This document shows positions 10,880-23,456 of a stretch of 64,000 nucleotides of DNA, piece after piece (the first letter of the stretch is position 1; every line of letters begins with the position of its first letter). Both the position numbers and the translations under genes were made by a program. The notes beneath the pieces were generated by a model that made no database searches, had not been told where the DNA came from, and saw only the letters and a program-made list of their open reading frames with translations. Origin of the DNA: Takakia lepidozioides (taxonomy: Eukaryota; Streptophyta; Takakiopsida; Takakiales; Takakiaceae); assembly GCA_030704615.1 (NCBI GenBank), contig CM060734.1:12030001-12094000 (forward strand), in the 5' to 3' direction.

Positions 10880-11150
10880 AGGGAGCATGTGAAGAAATCT
10901 TCCAATCATGGTGGTGTGGAGCCAGCTTAGGACGCCATTGGAAGGGCTTAGAGAACATATGGTGGGAAATCCTTGAAGGGAAATCATCATTCAATGTATG
11001 CATAGCTTCACCCTAACTATGTAATGTGACAAGATGGGGAGGCAATACTTGGCTATTCATGCTCTTGGTAGTGTGAGCTTTGTGGTGGATAGTTGACCAA
11101 GCAAGTGGTGCATGTGTGGAGCATGCTCTCTTGAGTTTGTAAGTTCAAGT
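10880..11150 (-). repeat. Right arm of a ~0.27-kb inverted repeat
   Basis: Diverged reverse complement of 6950-7225 (for example atggtggtgtggagccag near 10908 and gcatgtgtggagcatgct near 11110). It could be a terminal inverted repeat of a DNA element or a chance pair of inverted copies of one repeat. Target-site duplications were not found. Confidence 0.65.
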
Positions 11151-11699
11151 TTGAGAAGGGGAGCTCTTGAACTAGCAAGAGGTGAAGGCCTTGAGATCCA
11201 TTTGTGTGTGAAGTGGAGAGGTGTTGATTCATGTTACAATGAAGGAGAGCAACACATAGGCCAAGAGGTCATGGAACATGCATTCAATGACCAAGGGGAG
11301 CACATGGATGATGGATTAGTGCAAGACCCCAAAGGAGGCATATGACGTGAGAGTAGGATCCAAGGTGGATTGCTTGGGAGCATATTGTAAGTGACAAGCA
11401 TTGCTCCTACACATTGAGATAATTTGTGTTGATTTGGAGCAATTGGCAAGTGATAAGGAGACAAATGCATGATTGCTCGGTAATGGAGATATGGTAGTTT
11501 GCAATCAAATCCCAAAGACTAGAAGGGGGATTGATTTGGTGGCCAATGACTTGCAAGTTGAGTTGGACCACTTTTGGTTGTACATTGGGGTGGAAGAGAG
11601 CAAGAAGATGTCTCTTAACACCACCTAGAGACCATATTTTTGCTTGAGTAGAAGCATAGAAGTCAAGGATTTGCATTCTAGCTCTTTATTACAAACCCT
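11151..11699. other. No gene recognised
   Basis: Only short frames. The composition continues that of the inverted-repeat arm. Confidence 0.35.
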
Positions 11700-11965
11700 A
11701 GTAGTGTATGCTCAGACTATACCTCTGTTAGTATACCAAACAGGAGTTTGTCCCTTGGACTATACCTTTGTTGAGGTATCAACATATATGAACATATATG
11801 AACCCTAATCTGAGACTATACCTCTGTTAGTATACCAAACATGAGCTTGTCTCTTTTACTATACCTCTGTTGAGGTATCACCATATGTGAACCCTAATCA
11901 GGTCAGACTATACCTCTCTTAGTATACCAAACATGACCTTGTCCCTTTTATTATACCTCTGTTGA
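11700..11965. repeat. Three tandem ~95-100-bp units
   Basis: The phrase agactatacctctgttagt, followed by ataccaaacaggag/catgag and a 'tgttgaggtatca' half-unit, recurs at about 11713, 11813 and 11905 with few differences. A short tandem repeat bordering the PPR duplication. Confidence 0.85.
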
Positions 11966-13280
11966 GCACTAGAAGCATTTGTGTCTTTTCCGAATCGACT
12001 GGGTGTCCGCCAACCACTCCAGGAACCACTTGGCAGTAAGCGGGACTACTGGAGAGTCGAAACGGACAATGTGGGCCCACGGGGGCATTTCAGACGGCGG
12101 GCAGAAGCAGGGTCAACGACTCCGGAGTTGTAGCAAAAATCCGGACTATTTAATTAATTGCGTAAATACATAAAATTTGAAAAAAGCGGAAATTACAAGT
12201 GGTTCTAATTACTGCACATGCGACTATAAATTTTCATTCATAATTCGATTAATGGAATAAAGATATTTATTCATTAAAGTGAATATGTAGTCAACTCAAC
12301 TACTCCATGAACCACTGCGCATTGATTGCACCCGTGATTCGGGGCCACATTTGCTGACGTGTGTTTCACAAGAACAGGCAAACAAAATCTAGCCTTTGGG
12401 GGCTTGCATATTTTAATATGTACTGCCTCCACCTGGAAGTGACATGGAAGGTCCATGGTGACATCGTGAAAGCTGGAATTGTAGGGTTTGCCATTCTGAA
12501 CACCGCCATGGTGGACATGTATGCCGAATGCGGGAGCATTGAAGATGCAAAAGTAGTGTTCGACTGTGGCTCAACGAGATGTGGTGTCGTGGAGTGCGAT
12601 GATCGCATTGGCAGCAAGGCAAGGATGTATGCATGATTTGAGCAGAGGCAGTGATAGCTGAAGGAGCAGGATAGAGTGTGGGTCCATATTCATCTAAGAG
12701 GGTCGGATTTCAAGCTCCAGATTACATATAGATCCCTGTGGAAGGATAACTACAAGAAACCTCCATGGGTAGATGGTTAGCTGGAAGCGGCAGCTGTAGC
12801 GGCACAGTTGATAAAATCAGGCACCTCAACCATGACCACAGCTTCTGGAAGAGGATCAAGAGAGGGAGTCCACAATGCCTCTTCTGGCACTTATGGGCAT
12901 GTGAAGATGCTTTATGAGGCAGGCAGACTGAAAGAGGCTCTACAGATTTTAAACCAAAGAGGCATTTCAGCAGATGTAGATACGTATGTGTGTCTTGCCT
13001 AAGTGCATCAAGATGAAAGGCCTAGAAGTTGGAAAGCAAGTGCACACTCACATTGTCCAAAGTGGATTCACACCGAACGTTTTTCTACTCAACAACCTTG
13101 TCAACATGTATGTTATCATGGATGATCACCAAGTGTTCAACACAGAATGCTCAACGATCTTTGATCACGTGGAATATAATGTTGGCAGAATTACCAAGCA
13201 TGGGCGTGGTACGAATGCTTTGGAGACCTGTGAGCAAATGATGCGCGAAGGGGTGGAGCCCAACCACATCGCATTTGTAT
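11966..13280 (+). repeat. Segmental duplication copy 1 (partner at 53107-54434)
   Basis: From ctagaagcatttgtg to the codons around 13275 this matches 53107-54434 closely, including non-coding sequence (tttccgaatcgact near 11987 and 53130). Coordinates are offset by about 41.14 kb with small indels. The copies part company at about 13280: here the sequence switches to inverted PPR repeats, whereas copy 2 continues in sense. The copies are direct and share decayed PPR coding sequence. Confidence 0.9.
12420..13280 (+). pseudogene. PPR (PLS-class) pseudogene fragment, sense part
   Basis: Broken frames encode PPR helices typical of plant organellar RNA-binding proteins: KVHGDIVKAG, then LNTAMVDMYAECGSIEDA near 12450-12560, then after a repeat-type interval GHVKMLYEAGRLKEAL, GKQVHTHIVQSGFTPN and LLNNLVNMYV near 12895-13115. 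Stops and frame changes occur at about 12636, 13002 and 13309. PPR proteins read RNA one base per repeat in plastids or mitochondria, but no transit peptide or intact reading frame is left here. The 12620-12790 block is one of the recurring tail units listed separately. Confidence 0.8.
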
Positions 13281-15575
13281 GTGAGCTGCCAGGGCAGTGT
13301 TCAGATTGACATTTGGTACAATTCCAGCTTTGATGATATCCCCATGCACCTCTTTGCGTTTCTCCAGGCCGGCTGCCAGGCTTGCACAAGCATAGCGAAT
13401 GCACACAACCATGATGTGCTTCCCCCATCATTTGCTCATAGGTCTCCAAAGCCTCCATTCCACATCCCTGTTGTGCATACCCTGCAAGCACATCATATCG
13501 CACTCCATGACACCACATGTCGTTCAGCCATAGTGTCGAACACTCCCTTTGTATCCTAGATGCACCCACATTTTGCAAACATGTCCACCAGGGTATTGTT
13601 CAGAATGTCATTTGGTACAATTCCAGCTCTAAAGATGTCGCCATGCACCTCTTTCCCCATTTCCAAAGCTGCCAGGGCAGTGTTCAGATTGACATTTGGC
13701 ACAATTCTAGCTTTGATGATATCCCCATGCACCTTTTGCTTTTCTCCAGGGCTGCCAGGCTTGCACGCACATTGCAAATGCACACAAACATGATGTGCTT
13801 CCCCCATCATTTGCTCATAGCTCTCCAAAGCCTCCATCCCACGTCCCTGCCGTGCATACCCTACAAGCATCGCACTCCACGACACCACATCTCGTTCAGC
13901 CATAGTTTCAAACACTCCCTTTGCATCCTAGATGCACCCACATTTTGCAAACATGTTCACCAGGGTATTGTTCAGAATGACATCAGGTACAATTCCAGCT
14001 CTGCAGATGTCGCCATGGACCTCTTTCCCCTTTTCCAAAACTGCCCAGGGCAGTGTTCAGATTGACATTTGGCACAATTCTAGCTTTGATGATATCCCCA
14101 TGCACCTTTTGCTTTTCTCCAGGGCTGCCAGGCTTGCACGCACATTGCAAATGCACACAAACATGATGTGCTTCCCCCATCATTTGCTCATAGCTCTCCA
14201 AAGCCTCCATCCCACGTCCCTGCCGTGCATACCCTACAAGCATTGCACTCCACGACACCACATCTCGTTCAGCCATAGTTTCGAACACTCCCTTTGCATC
14301 CTAGATGCACCCACATTTTGCAAACATGTTCACCAGGGTATTGTTCAGAATGACATCAGGTACAATTCCAGCTCTACAGATGTCGCCATGGACCTCTTTC
14401 CCCTTTTCCAGAGGTGCCAGGGCAGTGTTCAGATTGACATTTGGCACAATTCCAGCTTTGATGTCCCCATGCACCTATTGCCCTTCTCCAGGGCTGCCAG
14501 GCTTGCACAAGCATTGCAAATGCACACAAACATGATGTGATTCCCCCATCCTTTGCTCATAGCTCTCCAAAGCCTCCATCCCACGTCCTTGCCGTGCATA
14601 CCCTACAAGCATCGCACTCCACAACACCACATCTCGTTCAGCCATAGTGTCGAACACTCCCTTTGCATCCTAGATGCACCCACATTTTGCATACATGTCC
14701 ACCAAGGTATGGTTCAGAATGACATTTGGTACAATTCCAGCTCTGAAGATGTCGCCATGGACCTCTTTCCCCTTTTCCAGAGGTGCCAGGGCAGTGTTCA
14801 TAATGACATTTGGTAAAATTCCAGCTTTGATGATACCCCATGCACCTCTTTGCCCTTGTCTAGGGCTCAATGCACCCACATTTTGCATACATGTCCACCA
14901 GGATATGGTTCAGAATGACATTTGGTACAATTCCAGCTCTGAAGATGTCGCCATGGACCTCTTTCCCCTTTTCCAGAGCTGCCAGGGAGGTGTTCATAAT
15001 GACATTTGGTACAATTCCAGCTTTGATGATACCCCATGCACCTCTTTGCCCTTGTCCAGGCTCGATGCACCCACATTTCGCATACATGTCCACCAGGGTA
15101 TGGTTCAGAATGACATTTGGTACAATTCCAGCTCTGAAGATGTCGCCAAGGACCTCTTTCCCCTTTTCCAGAGCTGCCAGGGCAGTGTGCAGAAGGACAT
15201 TTGGTACAATTCCAGCTTTGATGATATCCCCATGCACCTCTTTGCCCTTGTCTAGGGCTGCCAGGCTTGCACAAGCATTGCAAATGCACACAAAGTGGCC
15301 GGGCTTCACCCCCTCCCCCATCATTTGATCATAGGTCTCCAAAGCCTCCATCCCACATCCCTGTTGTGCATACCCTGCAAGCATCACACTCCACAACACC
15401 ACATCTCGTTCAGCCATAGAGTCGACAACTCCCTTTGCATCCTCAATGCATCCACATTTGGCATACATGTCCAGGTCAGGGCAGTGTTCAGAATGACATC
15501 TGGTGCAATTCCAGCTTTGACCGATGTCACCATGGACCTCGTTCCCCTTTTCCAGGCTTGCACACGCATTGCAAT
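13281..15575 (-). pseudogene. Inverted, tandemly amplified PPR repeats
   Basis: On the minus strand each unit encodes a PPR triplet of the type (K)EVHGDIIKAGIVPN, LVDMYAKCGCIEDAKGV, AERDVVxWSAMLxGYA. Units repeat with a period of about 370-380 bp from 13564 to 14687 (landmark acccacattttgca at 13564, 13935, 14308, 14687). They then repeat with a shorter period of about 190 bp to 15070 (14875, 15069), where the middle of the unit has been dropped. A last, more diverged unit covers 15384-15600. Frames break between most units and short deletions are common. The RNA-binding helices are clear, but no continuous protein is encoded. Confidence 0.85.
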
Positions 15576-17420
15576 TTGGAAAAGGGGAAAGAGGTCCACA
15601 TGGCGACATCTTCAGAGCTGGACTTGTACCAAGGTGAATGCCTGTCAGATTACCAGATGCAAAGAGGTGCATGGTTGCATCGCCAAAGGCAGCAGCTGCA
15701 GCGGCACAGTTGATAAAGTCAGGCACCTCAACCATGACCACAGCTTCTGGAAGAGGATCAAGAGAGGGAGTCCACAATGCCTCTTCTGGCACTTATGGGC
15801 ATGTGAATATGCTTTGTGAGCTGAAAGAGGCTCTACTGACTTTAAACCAAGGAGGCATTTCAGCAGATTCAGATACGTATGTCTGTCTCTTGCATAAGTG
15901 CATCAAGATGAAAGGCCTTGAAGCTAGAAAGCAGGTGCACACTCACATTATCTAAAGTGCATGCCAAAAAAATTTCTACTCAACACCCTTGTGCGGGGCA
16001 TCATGGATGCTCACCAAGTGTTCAACAGAATGCCTCAACGATCTTTCATCACGTGGAACACGATGCTTGCAGGGTGTGCACAACAGGGGCGTGGTATGGA
16101 GGCCTTGGAGAATGTGTTGAGGGCACCTTCTTCTTCGACCTATTTCAGCCTGTTTTTCCCTCTCATCAGACTCGGCCCTGAATTTACATATTGAATTGTC
16201 AAGGACAATGTGGTGAGGGCACCTTCTTCTTCGACCTATTTCAGCATGTTTTGCCCTCTCATCAGACTCGGCCTTGAGATGCATATTGAATTCTGTAAGT
16301 TAGCTCGTTGGGTGGATCTGTGGTGGTTTGGAATGACTATGACAAGTAACTGTCGATGTGGCAGCAGGAAAGTATCCAAAACAAATAACAAAGATGAGGA
16401 GAAGGTGTGGAATGAATACTTTGTTGACCCTAGTGAATGGTGGAACAACCGAGGCAAAAAGTTGAATGCCTATTAGATGACAGAGAGTAGCAGACGCAAT
16501 TCAGCATAGGAACTAGTGTGATTGGGTGTTTCCTAGGTTGTCATTGTCAGCTGCTAGCAGCAAGGGCAAAGATGAATGCATGATTTGTGCAGAGGCATGG
16601 ATAGCTGAAGGAGAAGGGATAGAGTGTGGGTCCAGATTCATCCAAGAGGGCCGGACTTCAAGCTCCAGATTACTTGTGATTCCATGTGGATCAATAGCTA
16701 CAAGAAACCTAAATGGGTAGATGGTCAACTAAGGGCAACAGCTGCAGCGGCACAGTTGATAAAATCAGGCACGTCCTCAACCATGACCGCAACTTCTGAA
16801 GAGGATCAAGAGAGGGAGTCCACAATGCCTTTTCTGCGGGGCATGTGAAGATGCTTTGTGAGGCAGGCAGACTGACAAAGGCTCTAGGTCTGGACGCTGG
16901 AATCAGGTGCACACTCACATTATCCAAAGTGGATTCATGCCAAATGTTTTTTCTACTCAACACCCTTGTCAACATGTATGTTAAGTGTGGGAGCATCATG
17001 GAAGCTCGCCAACATTTCTACAGAATGCCTTAGCGATCTTTGATCATGTGGAATATAATGTTGTCAGGATTTACCAAGGATGGGTGTGGTAGGAATGCTT
17101 TGGCGACCTATGAGCAAATATTGCGCAAAGGGGTGAAGCCCAACCACATCACGCTTGCGCATGTTTGCAATGCGTGTGCAAGCCTGGGACCTCTGGAAAA
17201 GGGGAAAGAGGTCCATGGTGACATCATCAAAGCTGGAATTGTACCAGATGTCATCCTGAACACTCCCCTAGTGGACATCTATGCCAAATGTGGGTGCATT
17301 AAGGATTTTTCAACACTATGGCTGAACCAAATGTGGTGTCATGGAACGCGATGCTTGCAGGGTATGCACAACAAGGACCTGGTATGGAGGCTTTGGAGTC
17401 CTATGATCAAATGATGGGGG
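15576..17420 (+). pseudogene. PPR pseudogene fragments, sense, right of the inversion
   Basis: At about 15576 the orientation flips back to plus (ggaaaaggggaaagaggtcc, the reverse complement of sequence just to the left). Decayed copies of the same PPR modules follow: a block parallel to 12780-13200 at 15690-16110, then 16845-17420 with LVNMYVKCGSIMEA, ALATYEQILRKGVKPNHIT, KEVHGDIIKAGIVPDVILNTPLVDIYAKCGCI. Stops are present at 17034, 17414 and elsewhere. Confidence 0.8.
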
Positions 17421-19450
17421 AAGGGGGGCACCTTCTTCAATAGAACAACGGCTACAAGTGGGTAGATGGTCAACTGGAAACAGCAATGGCAGCAGCACAA
17501 TTGATAGAACAAGGCCCACTGCTAATGAAGGTACCTTCTTCCCCTGCTATCAGAGTCGTCCCTAAATTTTCATGTTGAATTCTACAAGATAGCTCGTTGG
17601 TGGATCTATGGTGGTGTTGGAGTGATTTTGACATGTTACTGCCAATGTGGTCGACAGGAAAGTATCGAAAAACAGATAATAGAGATGTGGAGAAGCTCTG
17701 GAATGAATACGGTTCTGACCCCAGTCAATGGTGGAACAATCCAGGCAAAAAGGTGAATGTCTATTGGAAGCAGACGCAAGTTAGCATATGAACTAGTGTG
17801 ATAAGTAGGGTTGGGGTGTTTGCTGGAACAATTCTAGGGTGTTATTGTCAGCTGCTAGCATCAAGGTAGGATGTATGCATGATTTGTGCAGAGGCATGGA
17901 TAGCTGAAGGAGCAGGGAGCAGTGTGGGTCCAAATTCATCCAAGAGGGCCGGATTTCAAGCTCCAGATTGCCTACAATTCCCTGTGGAAGCAGCACACAC
18001 CTCGCACACACAAGACCTCTTGGGTGCATGGTCAGTCAAATCCTCTATGGGTCATGACACAAGGTTGAGGACAATGTGGTGAGGGCACCTTCTTCTTCGA
18101 CCTATTTCAGCCTATTTTTCCCTCTCATCAGACCCAGCCCTGAATTTACATATTGAATGTTGTAAGTTAGCTCGTTGGGTGGATGTGGGGTGGTTTGGAG
18201 TGAATTTGACAAGTTACTGCTGATGTGGCAGCAGGAAAGTACCCAAAAATAGATAACAAGATGAAGAGAAGCTTTGGGATGAACACTTTCCGACCCTAGT
18301 TAGTGGGGGGACAATGGAGACAAAAAGGTGAGTGCTTGTTCGACTACAGAGAGAACCAGTTGCAATTCAGAATTGGAACTATTGTTAAGTCCTAGGTTGG
18401 GGTGTTTTCTGGAAGAACTTCATGCCGTCACTATCAGCTGCTAGCAGCAAGGCTGAGGGATGTATTTGTGATCTGTACACGGGCAGGGATAGCTGAGGGA
18501 CCAGGGATAGAGGTCCAGATTCATATTCAGGTTCAGGCTGAGGGATCAATAGCTACAAGAAATCAGCTAGAGTAGATGGTCAATTGTTGTAAGTGGAAAC
18601 AGTAGCGACAACACAATTGATAGAATGAGGTGCTGCTAATGAAGGCACCTTCCTCAACACATTTCAGCCTATTTTTCCAAATAGGGTTGGGGTGTAAGAA
18701 CAAATCTAGGCTGTCATCATCAGCTGCTAGCAGCAAAGCAATGATATATGCATGATTTGTGCAGAGGCATGGATAGTTGAAGGAGCAGGGATAGAGTGTG
18801 GGTGCAAATTCACCCAAGATGGTCGGGCTTCAAGCTCCAGATTGAATCTATAGCTATAACAAACCTGCATGGGTAGATGGTCAACTGACAGCAACGGCAC
18901 AATTTATAAAATCAGACACTGCTAATGAAGGCATCTTCTTCAACACATTTCACCTTGTTTTTCCCTCTTATCAGAATCGACCCTAAATTTCCATGTTGAA
19001 TTCTGCAAGTTAGCTGGTTGAGTGAATCTAGTTTGGAGTGACTTTGACATGATACTGCCAATGTGACAACAAGAAAATATCAAAAAACAAGTAACAGAGA
19101 TGAGGAGAAGTTGTGGAATGAATACTGTTCTGCCCCAGTCAATGATGGGACAACCAAGGCAAAAAGGTGAATGCCTGTTACATTTCATAGACTAGCAGAC
19201 GCATTCAGCATAGGAACTAGCGTCAGAAGCTGAGTTGGATGTTTCCTAGAATAAATCTAGGCTGTCATTGTCAGCTACTAGCAGCAAGGCAAGGATGAAT
19301 GCATGATTTGTGCAGAGGCATGTGTAGCTGAATGAGCAAAGAGTGTGTGGGTCCAGATTCATCCAAGAGGGCCAGATTTCAAGCACAAAATTACCTATGA
19401 TTCCCTGTGGATCAATAGCTACAAGAAACCTGCATGGGTAGATGGTCTAT
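16097..19450 (+). repeat. Decayed tandem copies of a PPR-gene tail with a W-x-D-P-x-x-W-W-N-N motif
   Basis: A composite unit of roughly 0.6-1.2 kb recurs. Part 1 encodes VWNEYFVDPSEWWNN (16409), LWNEYGSDPSQWWNN (17697) and decayed forms near 18273 and 19108. Part 2 is the non-coding-looking block gcatgatttgtgcagaggca at 16574, 17876, 18750 and 19298, with further copies at 12633 (variant) and 53777. The peptide resembles the PDF motif of plant organellar single-stranded-DNA-binding (OSB) proteins, a family comparison made from memory. Copies differ by many indels, so this is an old amplification. Confidence 0.7.
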
Positions 19451-19469
19451 TCCGTGGGACTCAATTTGT

Positions 19470-21466
19470 CACTGAGTCTTGCATTCAATGGGTGCAATAG
19501 CCGTGCACGCATTGCATGATTTCTTTTTCGCATTGAACAAAAACCAGATGACAAGTGAACGCCTCATTAGACAATGGAACGATTTTCGATTGATCTCGTA
19601 TTACACTGGGACGTATCAGAGAGTACATTGAACACACTGGCCAAGGTTTGAAAGCGAACGAAAATCATTTGGATGGGCAACCATCCGTTGGCCCATTGAA
19701 CGAATTTCGATTGGTCTCATATTACTCTGGGGCCTCTTACATGGCACATTGAACATAGTGGCCAAGTCTCAAAGCGAACCAAAATCATTTCGATGGCCAA
19801 CCATCCGTTGAGCCATCGAATGAATTTTCGATTGATCTGATATTAGTCCGGGACCTGTGAGAGGGTGTCTGGAACGTGCTGGCAAAGTTTGGAAGCTAAC
19901 AAAAATGATTTGGATGGGCAACCATCCGTTCACCTGTTGAATGTATTTTGTTGGAGCTACTATTGCTTTGGGACCTGTTGGACCGTGTTTCGCGTGCTCA
20001 CGATTTGTTTTTCATTCCGTTTTTGAATGGGGCGTGTAATGTAGCCATATGCAATGTGCGTGCCAAATTTGGGAGCGATCAAAATTCATTTGGACCCAAA
20101 ACCATAGTTTCTTCCCTGTTTTGCACTCCAAACTTGATTTGTGTTCTACTTCGTGCACTCTTCATAGAGAGTTCTGCAATAGTGAGCGAAAAGAGAACAC
20201 CTTTTTGGGGGGGGGGCATTTTTGATTGGTCCAAATTTTGGCGGGGGAGTAGCCGTGGGATGCTGGAAGCCGCAGAACAAAATTGAGCCAAAAACAAAAT
20301 CGATACGTGCCAGAAACCCCCACTGAAAGGCAGTGCAAACCTATTTATTGGCTTAAAATAAATTTAAATTCAATTAAAAATGTGGAATGGCTTGAGGGGG
20401 GAGCGCGTCGATGGGGAGGCAAATGATTTATTCGTCTGTTGTGTCTCCGCACATGTGTCGCACACACGTTCAAGCACGTGCGGGCAAAAGATGGGCTTCA
20501 ACCACAACCGTTCAATGGGTGCAATAGCCGTGCACGCATTGCATGATTTCTTTTTCGCATTGAACAAAAACCAGATGACAAGTGAACGCCTCATTGGACA
20601 ATGGAACGATTTTCGATTGATCTCGTATTACACTGGGACGTATCAGAGGGTACATTGAACACACTGGCCAAGGTTTGAAAGCGAACGAAAATCATTTGGA
20701 TGGGCAACCATCCGTTGGCCCATTGAACGAATTTCGATTGATCTCATATTACTCTGGGGCCTCTTACATGGCACATTGAACATAGTGGCCAAGTCTCAAA
20801 GCGAACCAAAATCATTTCGATGGCCAACCATCCGTTGAGCTATCCGAATGAATTTTCGATTGATCTGATATTAGTCCGGGACCTGTGAGAGGGTGTCTGG
20901 AACGTGCTGGCAAAGTTTGGAAGCTAACAAAAATGATTTGGATGGGCAACCATCCGTTCACCCGTTGAATGTATTTTGTTGGAGCTGCTATTGCTTTGGG
21001 ACCTGTTGGACCGTGTTTCGCGTGTTCACGATTTGTTTTTCATTCCGTTTTTGAATGGGGCGTGTAATGTAGCCATATGCAATGTGCGTGCGATTGATCT
21101 CATATTACTCTGGGGCCTCTTACATGGCACATTGAACATAGTGGCCAAGTCTCAAAGCGAACCAAAATCATTTCGATGGCCAACCATCCGTTGAGCCATC
21201 CGAATGATTTTTCGATTGATCTGATATTAGTCCGGGATCTGTGAGAGGGTGTCTGGAACGTGCTGGCAAAGTTTGGAAGCTCATAAAAATGATTTGGATG
21301 GGCAACCATCCGTTCACCCGTTGAATGTATTTTGTGGGAGCTGCTATTGCTTTGGGACCTGTTGGACCGTGTTTCGCGTGCTCACGATTTTTTTTTCATT
21401 CCGTTTTTGAATGGGGCGTGTAATGTAGCCGTATGCAATGTGCGTGCCAAATTTGGGATGGCATGC
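19470..21466 (+). repeat. ~120-bp satellite with higher-order repeat, forward orientation
   Basis: Monomers of about 117-120 bp share atgggcaaccatccgttg, then a-ttcgattgatctcatatta, then gggacctgtgagag-like words (examples at 19671, 19791, 19912, 20703, 20822, 20941). A higher-order period of about 1.02 kb is shown by gggtgcaatagccgtgcac at about 19489 and 20517. The array ends abruptly at about 21466 against gypsy B coding sequence. The same family is in reverse orientation at 33560-35480. Confidence 0.9.
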
Positions 21467-22936
21467 ATCTGGCTTTTTGTGTATCTTGGCATCGGGAGGT
21501 CAGGTTGGACCTACAACAGGGATGACTGTAGACGGAGTGTCTGAGGACCCTGAGGCTAGTGAGGAGCCAGGTGGTACCCGAGATATACATGAGGATTCGG
21601 CTGTGTTGGACTACCTCCGTACTGGAGACACGGCAGCCACTGTGACTGCCAAGGAGAGGGATCGGATCCTGCAACAAGCCAAGAGGTTCAAGTGGGAGGG
21701 GATACACCTGCTCCGAGTATGGGAGGATGGTCGGGTGAGGATTGTGCCTCACCCCACACAGCGTGCACGGTTAGTGCGGCATGCCCATGAGGAGTTGGGG
21801 CATTTTGGAGTGCGACGCACTCACAGTTTACTGCAGGGGCAGTATTGGTGGCGTGGTATGCATACAAAGGTGCAACAGTTCGTGGCTAGGTGCATGTTGT
21901 GTGACAGGGTGCGTGCTTTATTCAACGCCCCTACATCACAGTTGCATACTTTACCAATCATAAGATTGGGCTACAGGTGGAGTCTTGACTTCGCAGGACC
22001 GTTGTCACTGACTATGCGCCACCACATATATGTGTTGGTGATGGTGGAGCACTTCTCCAAGTGGATTGAGTTGGTCCATTGCCTGACAAGGCTAGTGAGG
22101 GGGCTGCGTATGCATTCTTGGATCGTGTGCTTAGCCGATTCGGTGCTCCAGCTGAGGTACTCACGGACCAAGGGAGAGAGTTCTTGGGGGAGTTTCAGGC
22201 TTTGTGTGATAAAGCCTTGATAGACCACCGCACCACTTCTCGGGATCATCCTGAGGCCGATGGCTTGACAGAGAGAGTTGTTCAGACAGTGAAGAGGGGT
22301 TTGCGCAAGTATGGCTTGCAGACGGGACACCTAGGAGATTGGGATCTTCAGGTGCCTTGGTTAGCCATGGGCTACAGGTTCAGCAAACAAGCATCACTTG
22401 CCTCTTTCTCACCGTATTTCCTTCTCTTTGGCCGAGAGCCGGATTTGCCTGCAGCCATTCGTAGGGACACTGCTCAAGTCCTTAATCTTGACGCCGGACG
22501 TGTGGGTACGTGCATGTGGTCAGTGTACAGAGTTGTTCAAGAAAGTCATGCCCATGGCTTTTGAGAACCTTGGCATTGCACAACACCGTGATACGTTGAG
22601 GTATGTCATTATACATGGTGGAGGATATCGTCATGGGGTTCGGAGGTTTAGCCCTGGTGACTATGTTTATTTACAGCAGACTGCTCTTACGACCTTGGAT
22701 GTCACTGCATGACATGGGAGGCCAAGCTCATATGAGTCAATACACGAGATCCCAGGCTCAAGTTCACAGGTTGCAAGACAGCGACTAACGATGGGACAAC
22801 TCTTGCACCCGGCCTCTTGATCTATCGAGTTTGAGTGTAGTAGGGACAGTGGTGGAGGACTTAGTGAGGCTATCATCACTATCACATCTTGTGGCTACCT
22901 GGACTTAGAGGGACCTAAGCACCAGCTAGGGGGGCA
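21467..22936 (+). pseudogene. Ty3/gypsy B integrase remnant, copy 1
   Basis: Starting directly at the satellite edge, the frames encode an integrase: HHCC domain (HEELGHFGVRRTH ... CMLCDR, near 21787-21908), catalytic core (LDFAGPLS at ~21985, LTDQGREF at ~22160, and the region DHPEADGLTERV at ~22245-22280 with the third acidic residue) and the C-terminal part (GDYVYLQQTA near 22655). A frameshift near 22080 and another near 22560 split it over three frames. The upstream gag, protease and RT are absent. The closest relative in the window is at 46200-47336. Confidence 0.88.
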
Positions 22937-22938
22937 AT

Positions 22939-23455
22939 TGTGTGGACTACTGACTGCCATAGTGGGCAGCATAGCGGCAGCCTAGTGACTGATTAGTTGT
23001 AGCCTAGTGGTTGGACTAGTGGCTGGACTAGTGGTGGACTAGTGGTATACTAGTGTGTGGCGTGCATATGTGTTGTGTGGTTTTGGACAGCGATGTAGTT
23101 GTGTAGCGATATGTATGCGCACGACAGCTGTCAAGTTATTTTACCACTAGTGTGAAACTTGCTAGGAAATAGCTAGCTTTTACATATTGACATTTGGGAT
23201 TGGCCCAAGTGTCAATTCAGGGGTCAAGGCAGATTTAGGCCCTGGAGTGGTTATCTTCACGGCAAGCGCGGGAGGCTAATCTTTCTCGAGTTGAGTCTCA
23301 CCGCGCCTAGCTATGGCACCATAGTATGGATTCCCCATGGCGTAGGGTGCACTTGGCTTGACTTGTATTTGAGTGATGAGGTTATATATGCATGAGTTCA
23401 TGCTTCAGCTTTGTGAGCTCGCATGAGCTTGTGCTTGTATTCTTCTTCTTTATCA
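22939..23455 (+). repeat. Probable 3' LTR of gypsy B (517 bp)
   Basis: It begins TGTGTGGACTAC immediately after a purine run (ctaggggggcaat, a likely polypurine tract) and ends ...TTTATCA, so it is bounded by TG and CA. A TATA-like motif (ttatatatg, 23382-23390) lies about 70 bp before its end. The next LTR copy starts one base further on. Confidence 0.65.
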
Positions 23456-23456
23456 T

